A stretch of 64,000 nucleotides of DNA from Trichomonas vaginalis G3. Its lineage: Eukaryota; Parabasalia; Trichomonadida; Trichomonadidae. The position numbers and the translations under genes were made by a program. The stretch spans positions 5,394,001 through 5,458,000 of the forward strand of contig NC_067203.1 in NCBI RefSeq assembly GCF_026262505.1, in the 5' to 3' direction. Positions 48,623-58,981 of the stretch are shown here, piece by piece; the first letter of the stretch is position 1, and each line of letters starts with the position of its first letter. Below the pieces are notes generated by a model. The model was given only the letters and a program-made list of their open reading frames with translations, was not told the origin of the DNA and did no database searches.

Positions 48623-50232
48623 ATGTACGCCGCTCAGAATATAACGCCAACAGTTTTGGATGCCATGAATGGAAATGTTTCCGAATGGTATAACGAATGC
48701 GACAATGCCATTAGAAGGTCAGAAATAGTTCCTGGAACTTACGAATATACAACTGCTGTTTCTTATGGAAACGTAGGTGAGTTTGGTGAAGGTTCTTCAA
48801 CAACAGTAGATATTGCTTGCGACAGGTTTCATATAATTTCTATTGACAACTCATTCTTATACGTGGAACAAGACATTGAAATAAAACCTTCTACCAAGTT
48901 GTCTGACAAGAAAGGTTGCAATGGAATTTTCTATGTCGGATACCAATATGCTCCAGAAGTTTTCATGGGATATAAGATATATTCTAACTCTGACTTAGTT
49001 CAAACAGTAACATGGGCAAACTATGAATGGTTCGCTTTAAGAAACTCAGTACAACCACAAGCTAGAGAACAAACAGACCAGTATGCAACTATTGAGAAAA
49101 TAAGAAGACTTGACCCTAACGTTCCAGGAGTTTATGTTAACCTTTCTGGTTCAGATGGAAATGCTGTCACTAAAGTAAAACTGAAACTTAGAGTTCCTTT
49201 GTCATCTTTCCTCATCTTCAGGTTTTTAAGATACTTGCCAAACTGGGCAGGAAAAATTTCTATTGAACTTACTCCAAGCAAAAATAACTTAGTCATTGCA
49301 CCAACGCAAGACCCATTCACTCTTACAGACGTAAAGGGAGCAAATCAAACGTCATTCGCCGAATTTTGCAAAGACAAAGTTGACTTAGACTTTGGTTTCT
49401 CAAACCTCAACACTGAAGTAAAGTATTATTTCAATGCTGCTGGAACTGCTTGGGACCCAGTTAGGTTTACATGCGAACAGTTTGAATGCAAGAGAATAGA
49501 AAGCAGACTTGCAGTCTATATGTTGGACCCAGATATTTCAAATGCTTTAGCTGCCAAATATATTGCAGTTCCACTTATGTTCCCTATACACCAAATATCT
49601 GTCAAAGACTTTGCAGGTGAAGTTGGAAACCAAAATCCAGGAACCGCAGGTGCAAGAACAGATATTGCTTTAACAACTGCAATGAAACACGCAGATACTA
49701 TGTTTGTACTGTTCAGACGAACTATAAATGACTATTCTTGTTTCTACAACCCCGGTATTAAATATCATATAAACATAGATGGCAAATATTATCCAAGAGA
49801 AGAATATTCTACAGTTGAGGATATGAGGTCATACAACTTGACATTAGATGCTATGAACTTTAACAACAACTTCACAACAACCATTAACCCTGAAATGCAA
49901 AGTTCTATTATGCCATATGTGAAAGTATGGACCATACAGGAAGTCAAAAAACTCAATATACAAATGGAGACCGTTCAAACTTTTGGCTTGGCATTCCATT
50001 TGCTGACTCAGAAGACTTTATGGGTGGTATTTCAACTGTTGGTACTGTACAAATACAATATACTGGTGACAGAGACGGTCCATATGAACTGAGAGCAAAG
50101 AAGTTTACAAAACCAATAGCACTTTTCACGGAAGATGCTCTTTTGAAGATTCGTTCGATGAAACCTGCTGGGGCTCCTCAGATTGGCATAACGACAGCTT
50201 CCATCGAGCAGATTTTGGCAGCAGGTCAGTAA
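48623..50232 (+). pseudogene. Major capsid protein (E2 second block), broken
   Basis: Same family as 38797-40404. Distinct at several places (GNQNPGTAGARTD against GNQSADPGARTD), marking a separate lineage. Broken. Confidence 0.82.
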
Positions 50233-50541
50233 GTTGTTCTTGAACTGACTTCTCTCCGTCAAATATTGACAGTACGCCAGTTTTGACATAATATTGTATT
50301 ATAAACTTTCCTTTAGAAATATCTGTAAGTTTTTGTTATATTTTTGTCTGCTTCAAGAACTTTCACCATTTCAGTTATACCAACTTTCTTTGCTTTATGA
50401 AAATATTTTGGTTCAGCAAAGACTGCTATTCTATAACATTTTCCATTGTTTGTGTAAAGAACTATTCTGTCAATGTATTTGTATTGTTTGTGTGTAAACT
50501 TTGTTCTGCTTCAATTCGAAGAGATATCCGAATACGTCCAT
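50126..50541 (-). pseudogene. Antisense small protein (E2 second block), broken
   Basis: Counterpart of 40298-40717, again overlapping the capsid gene end. Confidence 0.5.
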
Positions 50542-50560
50542 CTTTTTATTCTAAGTAAAA

Positions 50561-51140
50561 TGTCATTTCCGAAAAATAGAAGCGTAAGTGTTTCAAAAGG
50601 TTTAATGGCGGTGGCAGATGTGAAGTTAAATTCACCAACTCAAACAAACAGTCAAAGTGTTATTGTCAATGTCAAAGAAGAGATGTTGAAGTGGGGAAAC
50701 CATACGAAGACGAAGATGGTATAACAATTGTTCCTGTAAAAGAACAACCAACATACCCTGAAGTTAGCAGAGACTTAAGTTCTGTTGCAGATATTCGAAA
50801 CGACTACCAACAACTGAAAGACAAACTTCAAACTCAGGAGAAGATTTGTCAAGCTTTAGGTATAATGTTAAACTTGGTCGAACACAACCCTGTAAAAGTG
50901 AACTCATATGTCATTGCACCTCATGAAGTTTTGAAAGAACTATTGAAACTTTTGACAGAGGCAGACGATATAAACATCAAAGAAATAGAACCCGACGTTA
51001 GTTGCTGTGGTGTTTCATATAATGTCATTGACAAGATATACGTTATGAAAGGAGGTGAAACGTTGAACTTAAAATATAGTTTCCCAGACGTTATAAAAAT
51101 ATTTGACGACCACAACATTTCATTAAAATTTATTTGCTAA
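50561..51140 (+). pseudogene. MSFPKNRSVSV protein (E2 second block), broken
   Basis: Counterpart of 22970-23547. The penton gene follows after 4 bases. Confidence 0.6.
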
Positions 51141-51144
51141 GTAA

Positions 51145-51951
51145 ATGGCAGAAGACACAATGGTTTATACTATTACGACTAAAAACCCTGAGTCATATAA
51201 TTCTATAACAACAAACTTACAAAGTCCTCAAGGACGATATTGTAAACTAACCTTAAACACAATGACGACTAAAGCCTGTTTTGCTCTTTTGACACCAGAA
51301 GATTTTATTGTTGTGAATGGTAAAAAATACTCCTTTGAAGATACTTACTCAGATATACCACCAACAGGTTTTGTTGACTTATTTAATACTTTAAGGACGA
51401 GTGTAACATGTGCTGCAACTAGAGCAGGTTTCATTATGTTTGGATGTCCGACTGAGTTTACTATAAACAATATGAGCTATAATACAAAACTTATATCTGG
51501 TTTTTACTACCAACAGTTTCCTATAACAGGAAAAGGTGTCATACAAGGAATGTCTATTCCATTGACTTTAAGCACACCTATTTTATATATTGTTTCAAAC
51601 TTAGGTTCAAAGTGTTATTCGAATGTCGACAGAAACTACTATGACCAAAAGATACTTATGCGTATAAATAACACATTCTCTGCTGGTTTGCCTATTGTTC
51701 ATTCGAATGCAGAGTTTTCAGCTTTAGTGAACTCAAACACTTTGGCAAGTATAAACTTAACCTTAGTTGACGCAAACTTTGTTCCTGTAAAACTTTTATG
51801 TCCTATGTATTTGTCAATGACGGCAGAAAGTTTCGAATTGGAAGATGCAACTGGTGAAAGTATTGTATTACAAGAACAACTTCAACAACAAATAGCTCAA
51901 GAACAACAAATAGCTCAAGAACAACAAATGCAACAAATAGCTCAAGAATAA
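51145..51951 (+). CDS. Penton-type minor capsid protein (E2 second block)
   Basis: A 268-residue beta-rich protein, near-identical to the E1 copy, with a repeated EQQIAQ C-terminal tail. Expected to form capsid vertices. The start overlaps the TAAGTAAATG junction after the preceding gene. Looks whole. Confidence 0.72.
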   Translation: MAEDTMVYTITTKNPESYNSITTNLQSPQGRYCKLTLNTMTTKACFALLTPEDFIVVNGKKYSFEDTYSDIPPTGFVDLFNTLRTSVTCAATRAGFIMFGCPTEFTINNMSYNTKLISGFYYQQFPITGKGVIQGMSIPLTLSTPILYIVSNLGSKCYSNVDRNYYDQKILMRINNTFSAGLPIVHSNAEFSALVNSNTLASINLTLVDANFVPVKLLCPMYLSMTAESFELEDATGESIVLQEQLQQQIAQEQQIAQEQQMQQIAQE

Positions 51952-51980
51952 AAAAAATATTTTTTTTTATTTTTATAAAA

Positions 51981-53211
51981 ATGTACAGAATAGATGTTTC
52001 AGATTTTTATGACTTCCAAGCATTCAGAAATATGTGTCCATTTAGAGACTATAACAAAGCAGTCGAGAATTTGAAACGTTTAGTCATTTATGTCGACTCT
52101 GCCCCAGAATGTTATGTTATGAAAGAATGGGATGTAGTCTTTAACAAACCTAAAGCGACAATAGTTTCAGAACAAGAATGTAAACAGAAACTTAAGAAAA
52201 TAAAAGTTGTACAAGTTGGCATGAAGATGTTAGATGCTTGGGATATCTTATTGTCAAAGTTAGAAGATTTTTCAGTTCGTGGTATAAAGTTCTATACACC
52301 TTCTCCAAACTTCTATTCTATCTTCACTGGATATAAATACGAACAAGTAGAATGGAAAGAAAATATTATAGAAGCTTGGTTAGACCATGTCAAAGAAATT
52401 ATATGCAATGGAAACGAAAAGTTTATGAGTATATCTTATGTTGGTTTGCAAACATCTTACAACATCCAAGTGCTAAAATGAAACTGCTCTCATTATAATT
52501 GGAAAACAAGGAACTGGTAAGAACACTTTCTTTACAGATATCTTATGCAAACTGTTAGGGCTATTCGAACCCTAATATGACAAACTTAGAAAACATCTGC
52601 GGTAAATTTAACTCTTCATAGAGAATATGAAACTTATAGTATGTAACGAACTTCAAAGTATAGATACAACAAAAGTTTTAAACTCAGATGCTTTGAAGAG
52701 TCTTATAACAGACAAAGTTGGAGTTGTTGAAAGAAAATATAAAGACCAAAGAGTTTGTGAAAATGTTGCAAATTTCATTATGGTTTCAAACAATGCTGTT
52801 CCGATGAAGTTAGAAAGTTCTGACAGAAGATATGTAGTTGTCAGAACGTCAGAAGCTCATATGCAAGATACAGAATATTTTGACGACTTAGCAGAAACTT
52901 TGACATCTGACTTTTACAACCACTTGTTCTCATATTTCATGACATTAGATATTTCAAAGTTCAATCCAAGACAAATTCCACATACCGAAGAGAGACAAAC
53001 ATTGTTAGAAGCAAACAAGAGTGTATATGAACTGTTCATAGATGAAACTGACTTTGAGTGTTTAGATGAAAGGTCATTGTACGATTCGTATAAACAATAT
53101 TGTCAAGAGTATGGTTATATGACAGCGTCTAAACGAACATTCTTGGCAAATGTCAAAAGTCTTTTAGATGTTCAGAATGGTGTATATACAAAGAAAAATT
53201 TTTCTGAGTAA
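51981..53211 (+). pseudogene. D5-like SF3 helicase (E2 second block), broken
   Basis: Closest to the complete family arrangement: N-terminal D5_N-like region, SF3 P-loop and D5-type C terminus with DYKQYCQEYGYMTASKRTFL-like end. Broken. Confidence 0.78.
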
Positions 53212-53247
53212 ATTTTAAAAAAAATATTTTTTTATCCGATAGAAAAG

Positions 53248-53667
53248 ATGACAAAATTCATCTCAGTAAACAAGTACATGTCAGGACTTAAAGAAGAACT
53301 AGACCCATTCACATATTTGAATGTTTACTTCTACCATTTTGAAAAGTCTTCATTCAGCAAAGTTTGGAACATCGAACCAGTTAAGTTTGCTGTTGTGACT
53401 AAAAATGGTGCGAAATTTGAAGACTTAGACATAGAAGGTTTGTTAGCAGTCAAAGAAAGTTTTGACAGAAGGTTCTCAAAACTCGAAGAAGGTAAAGCAT
53501 ACAAACTTGTTATACCTTATGAACCAAAGAAAGCAGACGGCTATGAATATTATGAGTCTAAAGTTGTAGAAGTTCAAGGTAAATTGGGTAAAAAGATTTT
53601 AGAGTCTAAGCCAGTGTTTGCTCCTAAAGAGGAAGAGAACATTGACATTGACCCAGAAATGTTCTAA
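53248..53667 (+). CDS. Putative single-stranded DNA-binding protein (E2)
   Basis: A 139-residue protein. The body is strand-rich (TYLNVYFYHFEKSSFSKVWN; VKFAVVTKNGAKFEDLD; KAYKLVIPYEPK), compatible with an OB fold. The C terminus is the acidic EEENIDIDPEMF ending in Phe, similar in kind to the acidic tail of SSB and phage gp2.5 proteins. Between the helicase and ATPase genes, a replication role is plausible. The SSB call is inference; no direct family match is recognised. Looks whole. Confidence 0.5.
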   Translation: MTKFISVNKYMSGLKEELDPFTYLNVYFYHFEKSSFSKVWNIEPVKFAVVTKNGAKFEDLDIEGLLAVKESFDRRFSKLEEGKAYKLVIPYEPKKADGYEYYESKVVEVQGKLGKKILESKPVFAPKEEENIDIDPEMF

Positions 53668-53683
53668 AAATAAAATTTTATTT

Positions 53684-54135
53684 TTACATGTCAAATTTCT
53701 TTTTCTCTGGAACTGGTTCAGGTTCTTTCTTCTCTTCTTCTACTTTCTTTTCTTTCTTTTCTCTCTCTTCTTTTCTGGTGGAGTTATGTCAAACTTCTCA
53801 GAACCATATTTTTGTAAAAGTTCTTTGTCCTTTAATAGCTCTTCTATTCTGTTTTCTATTTCATCTTCAAGAACAGTGCATGTGTCTTCTTTGCATTCTA
53901 AGAAGTTTTGTTGGACTTCATCTCTCCAAGAGGCGTCATCTCTGTCAACAAGTCTGTCATTGACAAATTTTAAGACTGCTCTGCTTAATGTTTTATGGTT
54001 CTTGTCATATTCCCAGAAACAGAACTTTAGAACAAATTCACCTTTCTTGTTTACACTATGTAAGATTTTATGGTCGACAGATGTTTTGCTGTCGAAAAGC
54101 TTGTCTCGAATATAGATGGCGAAATCACTAGACAT
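53684..54135 (-). pseudogene. Lys-rich element protein (E2 second block), broken
   Basis: Counterpart of 19988-20436; starts MSSDFAIYIRDKLFDSKTSV and converges on the SSB-like gene. Confidence 0.55.
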
Positions 54136-54171
54136 TTTCTAAAAGATAAAAATTTTAATTTTTCTAAAAAT

Positions 54172-55047
54172 ATGTTAGAAAAAAAGTTTGCTGACATTGA
54201 CAAGAAATTTGAGAATGTTTTAAACAAGAACAAGAGGAAGTTGGAAAATGCTCAGATAAAGCCTATACATGACAAGTTCTTATTTGCTCAGAATGGTATA
54301 ACAGGTCTAATTGCACCGCCTGGGTCGGGTAAGACTTTCACTTATCTTAAAATGGCTGCACAACAACAAGAACTAGATGAGAAGAACCCATTCTATGAGT
54401 TAGTTGTCATTTGTAGTACTTCTGGTCAATTTGACCAAACCGTCAATTCGTTCAAAGATATTATAAAAAAGTCTAAGTTAGTATGTATAAAAGACTCTGA
54501 GTTGTTAGATTGGATAAAGAAGTACCAAAGAAGAGTTTTGAAGTACAATGCTATAAATGAGTATATAAATTCGAAGTTTAAAGACCCAAATGAGGAAATG
54601 CAGAGAATATTAGAGAAGAAACACTTCAGAAACAAACAGAAAGAGATAGAATACATTTCGAAGAAATTGCAATCTTACGATTGGAAGACATACCCTCATA
54701 GGTGTCTTCTTATCTTAGATGACTTTGCTTCTCATCCTTTGTTAAAGAACAGAGAACAAGATATGTGTCGAATTCTTAAGAAGCTCAGACACTTTAACAT
54801 CTCTGTTGTCATTTGTGTACAGACAGCCAAGAGTTTAAGTAAGGATGTAAAGAGAATACTTACTGATATTATACTTTTCCCCGGATTGTCCGAAGACGAT
54901 TTCATGGAACTTATGAAAGAGTCCATGGCAGGTAAGTTTGACAGACATGAACTATGGGAGAAGTACAAAGTCATACAAGACCCTCATACTTCTTTCAGAA
55001 TTCACATCTACGCGAACAAAGTTCAAATTGTAAAAAGTCAAGCTTGA
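54172..55047 (+). CDS. FtsK/HerA-type genome-packaging ATPase (E2)
   Basis: 291 residues, whole. Walker A APPGSGKT (48-55), Walker B LLILDD (179-184), and a following strand with VVICVQTAKSLSKD. The Met at 54172 is chosen because the in-frame extension to 54070 lies inside the divergent gene on the other strand. Expected to drive DNA into the capsid. Confidence 0.88.
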   Translation: MLEKKFADIDKKFENVLNKNKRKLENAQIKPIHDKFLFAQNGITGLIAPPGSGKTFTYLKMAAQQQELDEKNPFYELVVICSTSGQFDQTVNSFKDIIKKSKLVCIKDSELLDWIKKYQRRVLKYNAINEYINSKFKDPNEEMQRILEKKHFRNKQKEIEYISKKLQSYDWKTYPHRCLLILDDFASHPLLKNREQDMCRILKKLRHFNISVVICVQTAKSLSKDVKRILTDIILFPGLSEDDFMELMKESMAGKFDRHELWEKYKVIQDPHTSFRIHIYANKVQIVKSQA

Positions 55048-55066
55048 AAAATCTAAGTGTTTAGTC

Positions 55067-55246
55067 TTAGTAAGATGGTAGCTTCTTAAAGCAAATACCA
55101 TTGCTGAGTTTTATGTACGTGAAGAGAAGTACAATGAATTCAATTACGAGTACAATTGCAATGACAACTAAGGCAACTATTTTTGTCTTTTGCCAGCAAG
55201 GGTACTTCTTCTCTTCCAATGGTTCGGCAGAACTATACTCACTCAT
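55067..55246 (-). CDS. Small single-span membrane protein (E2)
   Basis: About 59 residues starting MSEYSSAEPLEEKKYP, with one strong membrane span KIVALVVIAIVLVIEFIVLL and a short basic tail. Convergent with the ATPase gene. Unknown function; possibly a virion membrane or host-membrane protein. Confidence 0.5.
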   Translation of the reverse strand: MSEYSSAEPLEEKKYPCWQKTKIVALVVIAIVLVIEFIVLLFTYIKLSNGICFKKLPSY

Positions 55247-55319
55247 GAGAAATGCCAAAACGGTTTAATAGAAAAAGTGAAAGTTATTCTTCATTTTTTT
55301 GTATAAAAGATATGATTTT

Positions 55320-55483
55320 AGGGATTTTTTTGACGAAGTGCAAAAGTTCTCTTCGTAAAAAAATAACAGTTATATAATGAAAAAGTGTCATTTTTTTACG
55401 ATTTCAGGGATTTTTTTGACGAAGTGCAAAAGTTCTCTTCGTAAAAAAATAACAGTTATATAATGAAAAAGTGTCATTTTTTC
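55320..55483. repeat. 86-bp tandem duplication upstream of a small gene
   Basis: AGGGATTTTTTTGACGAAGTGC... occurs at 55320 and again at 55406, about 78 bases each identical, including GAAAAAGTGTCATTTTTT. The second copy leads directly into the ATG at 55484, so this duplicates a likely promoter. Confidence 0.85.
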
Positions 55484-55678
55484 ATGTCCGAAGACTCGAA
55501 GGTGCAACACTTCCAAAATACCGACGAACTCAGAAGAGCAGCATGGCAGTATCTTCTTGACAACTTCTTTGAGTTCTCCAGGTACACCTTGGAAAATGCT
55601 GAAGAACTCCGACACAGAGAATTTGGAGAAATTGCACTCCAATACTACCTTGACAAACAAAGGGTAAACAAAGGGTAA
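55484..55678 (+). CDS. Small charged element protein (E2)
   Basis: 64 residues from MSEDSKVQHFQNTDELRRAA, mostly helical. The Met at 55484 is preferred to 55463 because the upstream codons are inside the duplicated promoter segment. The ATG is directly preceded by TCATTTTTTC. Three GGGTAAACAAA units overlap the stop. Unknown. Confidence 0.5.
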   Translation: MSEDSKVQHFQNTDELRRAAWQYLLDNFFEFSRYTLENAEELRHREFGEIALQYYLDKQRVNKG

Positions 55679-55730
55679 ACAAAGGGTAAAATAAGACTAA
55701 AAACTTAACGTTTAAAAAGTGACATTTTTA

Positions 55731-55931
55731 ATGAGCTCCGAGTCACCGAGAAAACTTGGTCAGATGTTAGCAGCTTACTTCCCTGAGGAGGATGGAAGCG
55801 TTACATACGTAAGGTTCAAAAACAACGAACCTGGAATTGCGTACCAAATTCGCAATTACATGACCATGGAAGAGTACGAAAGGCTCCTACAAGAGAAACC
55901 AGCTCTAAACAACTCAGAAAAGAAAGAATAA
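55731..55931 (+). CDS. Small element protein (E2)
   Basis: 66 residues, MSSESPRKLGQMLAAYFPEE onward, with a beta-hairpin-like middle (GSVTYVRFKNNEPG). Start chosen at 55731 after GTGACATTTTTA. Unknown. Confidence 0.5.
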   Translation: MSSESPRKLGQMLAAYFPEEDGSVTYVRFKNNEPGIAYQIRNYMTMEEYERLLQEKPALNNSEKKE

Positions 55932-55960
55932 AAAGTTTAACTCGTAATTGTTTATTTTTT

Positions 55961-56611
55961 TTACTTGTATGGGCAAGCTGCAAGAATGAAGTCGACTATC
56001 TCAGTCTTTGTCTTGACGAGCTGGACGGCTCTTGCGAGTACGTCTGTTTTGCGGTCTCCAGCTGGTGTCTGACCTTCGTAATTGCGCATGTTCTTGAGAG
56101 CTCCAACTGTAAATGATTGTAGGATGAAGAGTCTCTCAGACTGCTTGAGGTAGTCTTCACGGTCACGAACCGAATCTGTGGTACGAGTCGAATCGGTCGA
56201 TTTGAGGGAAGAGACTGAAAGCCTGTCATCTTCCATTGGAGCTGTAGCATACTCTTTGCGTAAGCGGTTCAGACCTTCTTCGAAGTCTTGGTCTCTCTTC
56301 GATTGAGATTGGAATTGGAATTGCTGGGGTGGAGCTTGCTGGGATGGAGCTTGCTGGGGTGGAGCTTGCTGAGATTGGAATTGCTGGGGTGGAGCTTGCT
56401 GGAACATCCAAGGGTTGGGGAAGTAAGGCATAGGTTGAGGAGGAGGGTAGTTCGGGAAGCCTTGTGGTGGGTAGTAACATTGAGGTGGAAATTGGTAGTA
56501 ATTTGGTGGAGGTACTTGCTGGAACTGAGGTGCAGGGGCTGGTGCTTTAGGTTCTGTAGCTTTCGGTACTTCTGGCTTTGGAAGGCATTCAGGAAGAGGA
56601 ACGTCAGTCAT
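55961..56611 (-). CDS. Pro/Gln-rich element protein (E2)
   Basis: 216 residues. The first half is low-complexity (PPPNYYQFPPQCYYPPQGFP; repeated QQAPPQQ). The second half is helical with KRDQDFEEGLNRLRKEYATA, a Ser/Thr/Arg-rich stretch and VQLVKTKTEIVDFILAACPY. A fragment is at 17318-17460 in E1. The composition suggests a scaffold or adhesive role, unproven. Confidence 0.55.
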   Translation of the reverse strand: MTDVPLPECLPKPEVPKATEPKAPAPAPQFQQVPPPNYYQFPPQCYYPPQGFPNYPPPQPMPYFPNPWMFQQAPPQQFQSQQAPPQQAPSQQAPPQQFQFQSQSKRDQDFEEGLNRLRKEYATAPMEDDRLSVSSLKSTDSTRTTDSVRDREDYLKQSERLFILQSFTVGALKNMRNYEGQTPAGDRKTDVLARAVQLVKTKTEIVDFILAACPYK

Positions 56612-56639
56612 CCGTTTGTGTCCTGTCGGAAGGAAAATT

Positions 56640-56866
56640 TTTTCCTGTCGGATGGAAGGACTCGGAATGCCAGAAGGAAGAACTTTTCCTGAAGTTCGAC
56701 CAAAAAGTTCTCAATTTTCGAAAATTTGAATGGTTTACGGACGGACAACTGGAAAATTTTTTCCTGTCGGAAGGAAAAATTTTTCCCTTTGTCCGGAAAA
56801 AATTTTCCAGTTGTCGGGAAAATATTTTCCTGTCGGATGGAAGGACTCGGAATGCCAGAAGGATTT
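56640..56866. repeat. Direct and inverted GGAAAAATTTTTCC repeats
   Basis: CTGTCGGATGGAAGGACTCGGAATGCCAGAAGGA occurs at about 56646 and again near 56831. Between them GGAAAATTTTTTCCTGTCGG units occur in both orientations and can form hairpins. The second copy includes the ATG of the next gene. Confidence 0.75.
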
Positions 56867-57223
56867 GACGAGGCAGTTTACCTTATAGAGATAAATGAAG
56901 TTGTTAAGCAGTACTTGCGCAAGGTAATGAAGCCCAAGGTCAAGTTCACCAGTATTTCTGGAAGGTCTACACTTCAGCTCGAGACTTCGACTGGAATTCC
57001 AATTCAAATACCAGACGGGACAGCCTACGATGGCATAAAGGACGCCAAAAGAGAAGCTCTTGTTAAGTTCCTAAACAAACGTCCTTGGATAAAAATACCA
57101 AACAAGGAGAACCCCCTACCCCATATGAAATTGGCAATTCAGTCTCTCCTTCACTTCTCGGGTCAGCCGTTCTACATAACCTGTGAAGGCGACATTCAGC
57201 CAGTTCTTCAGCCAGTTCAGTAA
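56852..57223 (+). CDS. Unrecognised 123-residue element protein
   Basis: MPEGFDEAVYLIEINEVVKQ onward, with alternating strands (VKFTSISGRSTLQLETSTG) and a repeated end IQPVLQPVQ. The start lies inside a duplicated sequence. Unknown. Confidence 0.5.
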   Translation: MPEGFDEAVYLIEINEVVKQYLRKVMKPKVKFTSISGRSTLQLETSTGIPIQIPDGTAYDGIKDAKREALVKFLNKRPWIKIPNKENPLPHMKLAIQSLLHFSGQPFYITCEGDIQPVLQPVQ

Positions 57224-57337
57224 ACATCTCATTTTAACTTCACTTTTTTTATGTTTTTACGCATGTGAAGAAGAAGCCTTCTGGTAAGTTTCTTATAGCC
57301 ATATACATGGCACGCTTTGAGTAAAAACATTTTTTGA

Positions 57338-57922
57338 ATGAAGCAAGTTAAATTCGTCCCACACCAATCTCAATGGACCGATGAAGAGTTTCAAGCTATG
57401 GTTGAAGACGTTGAGAACGACATAGACGGCGAACTTGAAGGAGCTCAAATCACAATTGCAACCAAAATTGCAGGAGTCAAGGAACAGATAGCTCCACTTA
57501 AAGCTACCAAAGCTACTCTTGACCTCATGGATAGTTACCGTTTAGATGTCAAGAGTGGAATAAGACAATTAAAATTAAAACTTCTAAACTACGAAGCTAT
57601 ACTCCAAAAGTTAGCAGAAATGAGAAGACTTTACCAGAGCTACTTACATGTAAGGGACTTACCTTCAAGCAGTCCGACCAAAGATGAATTTTCTGACATT
57701 GTCCCAATTTTGTCCGAAAGTCAGCTCAGATGTTTCGAACTGCTCCCAACATATCCGGAATATGAACGTTTGCCTGAACTCTTTCACAATCTCAAAAAAC
57801 GTTTTTTGGTTCTCATGTTCCAAACTTTTATCGGAAGAGACAACAAACGTTCAGAAGAAGAACAAGATATTATTTTAAACTTGTTGTATGACTTAACCGT
57901 CATAACAAGCTTTTTGAAGTAA
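57338..57922 (+). CDS. Unrecognised 194-residue helical element protein
   Basis: Acidic N terminus, then long helices (IATKIAGVKEQIAPLKATKA; RQLKLKLLNYEAILQKLAEM) and a hydrophobic helix KKRFLVLMFQTFIG. The ATG follows ACATTTTTTGA, the second type of start-proximal motif. Unknown. Confidence 0.55.
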   Translation: MKQVKFVPHQSQWTDEEFQAMVEDVENDIDGELEGAQITIATKIAGVKEQIAPLKATKATLDLMDSYRLDVKSGIRQLKLKLLNYEAILQKLAEMRRLYQSYLHVRDLPSSSPTKDEFSDIVPILSESQLRCFELLPTYPEYERLPELFHNLKKRFLVLMFQTFIGRDNKRSEEEQDIILNLLYDLTVITSFLK

Positions 57923-57954
57923 AACCGTCATTCTCAAACCACTTCATTTTTTCG

Positions 57955-58637
57955 ATGTCCGAACAAGCACCGAAGCCAAACTCAATGGCAGATGTCCTTT
58001 CAAGGTTGTCAGACAAGCGCCCAGTTCAAATTCAAATTGCCCAATTGAACGCTCATCTGTCAAACACCATTAAGACTCTCCAAAGTAGTCTTATGGAAGA
58101 GATAACCAATCTCAAAGTCGAAGTCCTCACGAACCAAGCTTCCAATAAGAAAGTCCTGAACGATTTCGCGGAAACCTTGCGCCAATACAACATAGAGAAC
58201 CAAAACCTTGCCCAACTCATCTACCGTTTCTTCGAAGAGATTGACACCATCTGGGCGGCACTCGGAAAGGACAGAACCTCCAACACCGTAATTCGTGAGT
58301 ACCAAATTCAAGAAGGAATTTTCGAGGAAGAAGAGGAAGAAGAGGAAGAAGAGAAACACGAAGAAGAAGGGAATGGGCAACCCTTGTTGCCGATGACGCT
58401 TATGAAATTTCCCAACCCTACCCATACAAAATCCGCAACAAGGAGACCGGCAAGGTTCTTACCCCAGTCCTCAACAACTTGGGACACTTGAACCTTACCC
58501 TTCGAAATTACGGTTCAATTTCCATGGGAAGCTTGTCGGTATGCAATGGGTTCCAAATCCAACAAGAAGACGAGGGTCAGACACATTGACGGTGACAAGC
58601 TCAACAACCGTAAGGAGAACCTCGAGTGGTTCTAAGA
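57955..58637 (+). pseudogene. Coiled-coil protein with NUMOD4/HNH region (E2), broken
   Basis: The first ~125 residues are a predicted coiled-coil protein (SNTIKTLQSSLMEEITNLKVE) ending in a long Glu run. The 3' part encodes a NUMOD4-like YPYKIRNKETGKVLTPVLNN and an HNH-type end HIDGDKLNNRKENLEWF, as in homing nucleases. The region as a whole is broken. It differs from the HNH gene in E1, though both sit near the polymerase gene. The ATG follows TCATTTTTTCG. Confidence 0.6.
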
Positions 58638-58684
58638 GTAAAAAAATTTTATTTTAGGGGGAAACCCCGAGTAAATTTAGGTGT

Positions 58685-58951
58685 TTAGTTCATTAAGTAG
58701 GTTAAATTAAGGGTAATTTGGACAATTAGCTCCCGACCTCTGAATTGGGCTCTTTCGTTATCTTCCCAGTTGCGTAGGAGGTCGTCCCAGAGGAGTTGGT
58801 AGAATTGCCAATCCAAGGACGATTTGTCCTCCCAAGCATTGAGGATGTACTGCTCGTAGAGTCTCATGACCTCTGCCTTGCACCAGACACCCTCTCCCTT
58901 GGAACGTAAGGCTTCTTCGAGGTGCTCGAATGCGATTGGCTGCTTGACCAT
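58685..58951 (-). CDS. Unrecognised 88-residue element protein (E2)
   Basis: MVKQPIAFEHLEEALRSKGE onward, helical, rich in Trp (YILNAWEDKSSLDWQFYQLL). The Met at 58951 is preferred as it follows AAAGTGTCATTTCGG. Divergent from 58982. Confidence 0.5.
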   Translation of the reverse strand: MVKQPIAFEHLEEALRSKGEGVWCKAEVMRLYEQYILNAWEDKSSLDWQFYQLLWDDLLRNWEDNERAQFRGRELIVQITLNLTYLMN

Positions 58952-58981
58952 CCGAAATGACACTTTTTGTCCGTTTGGTCA

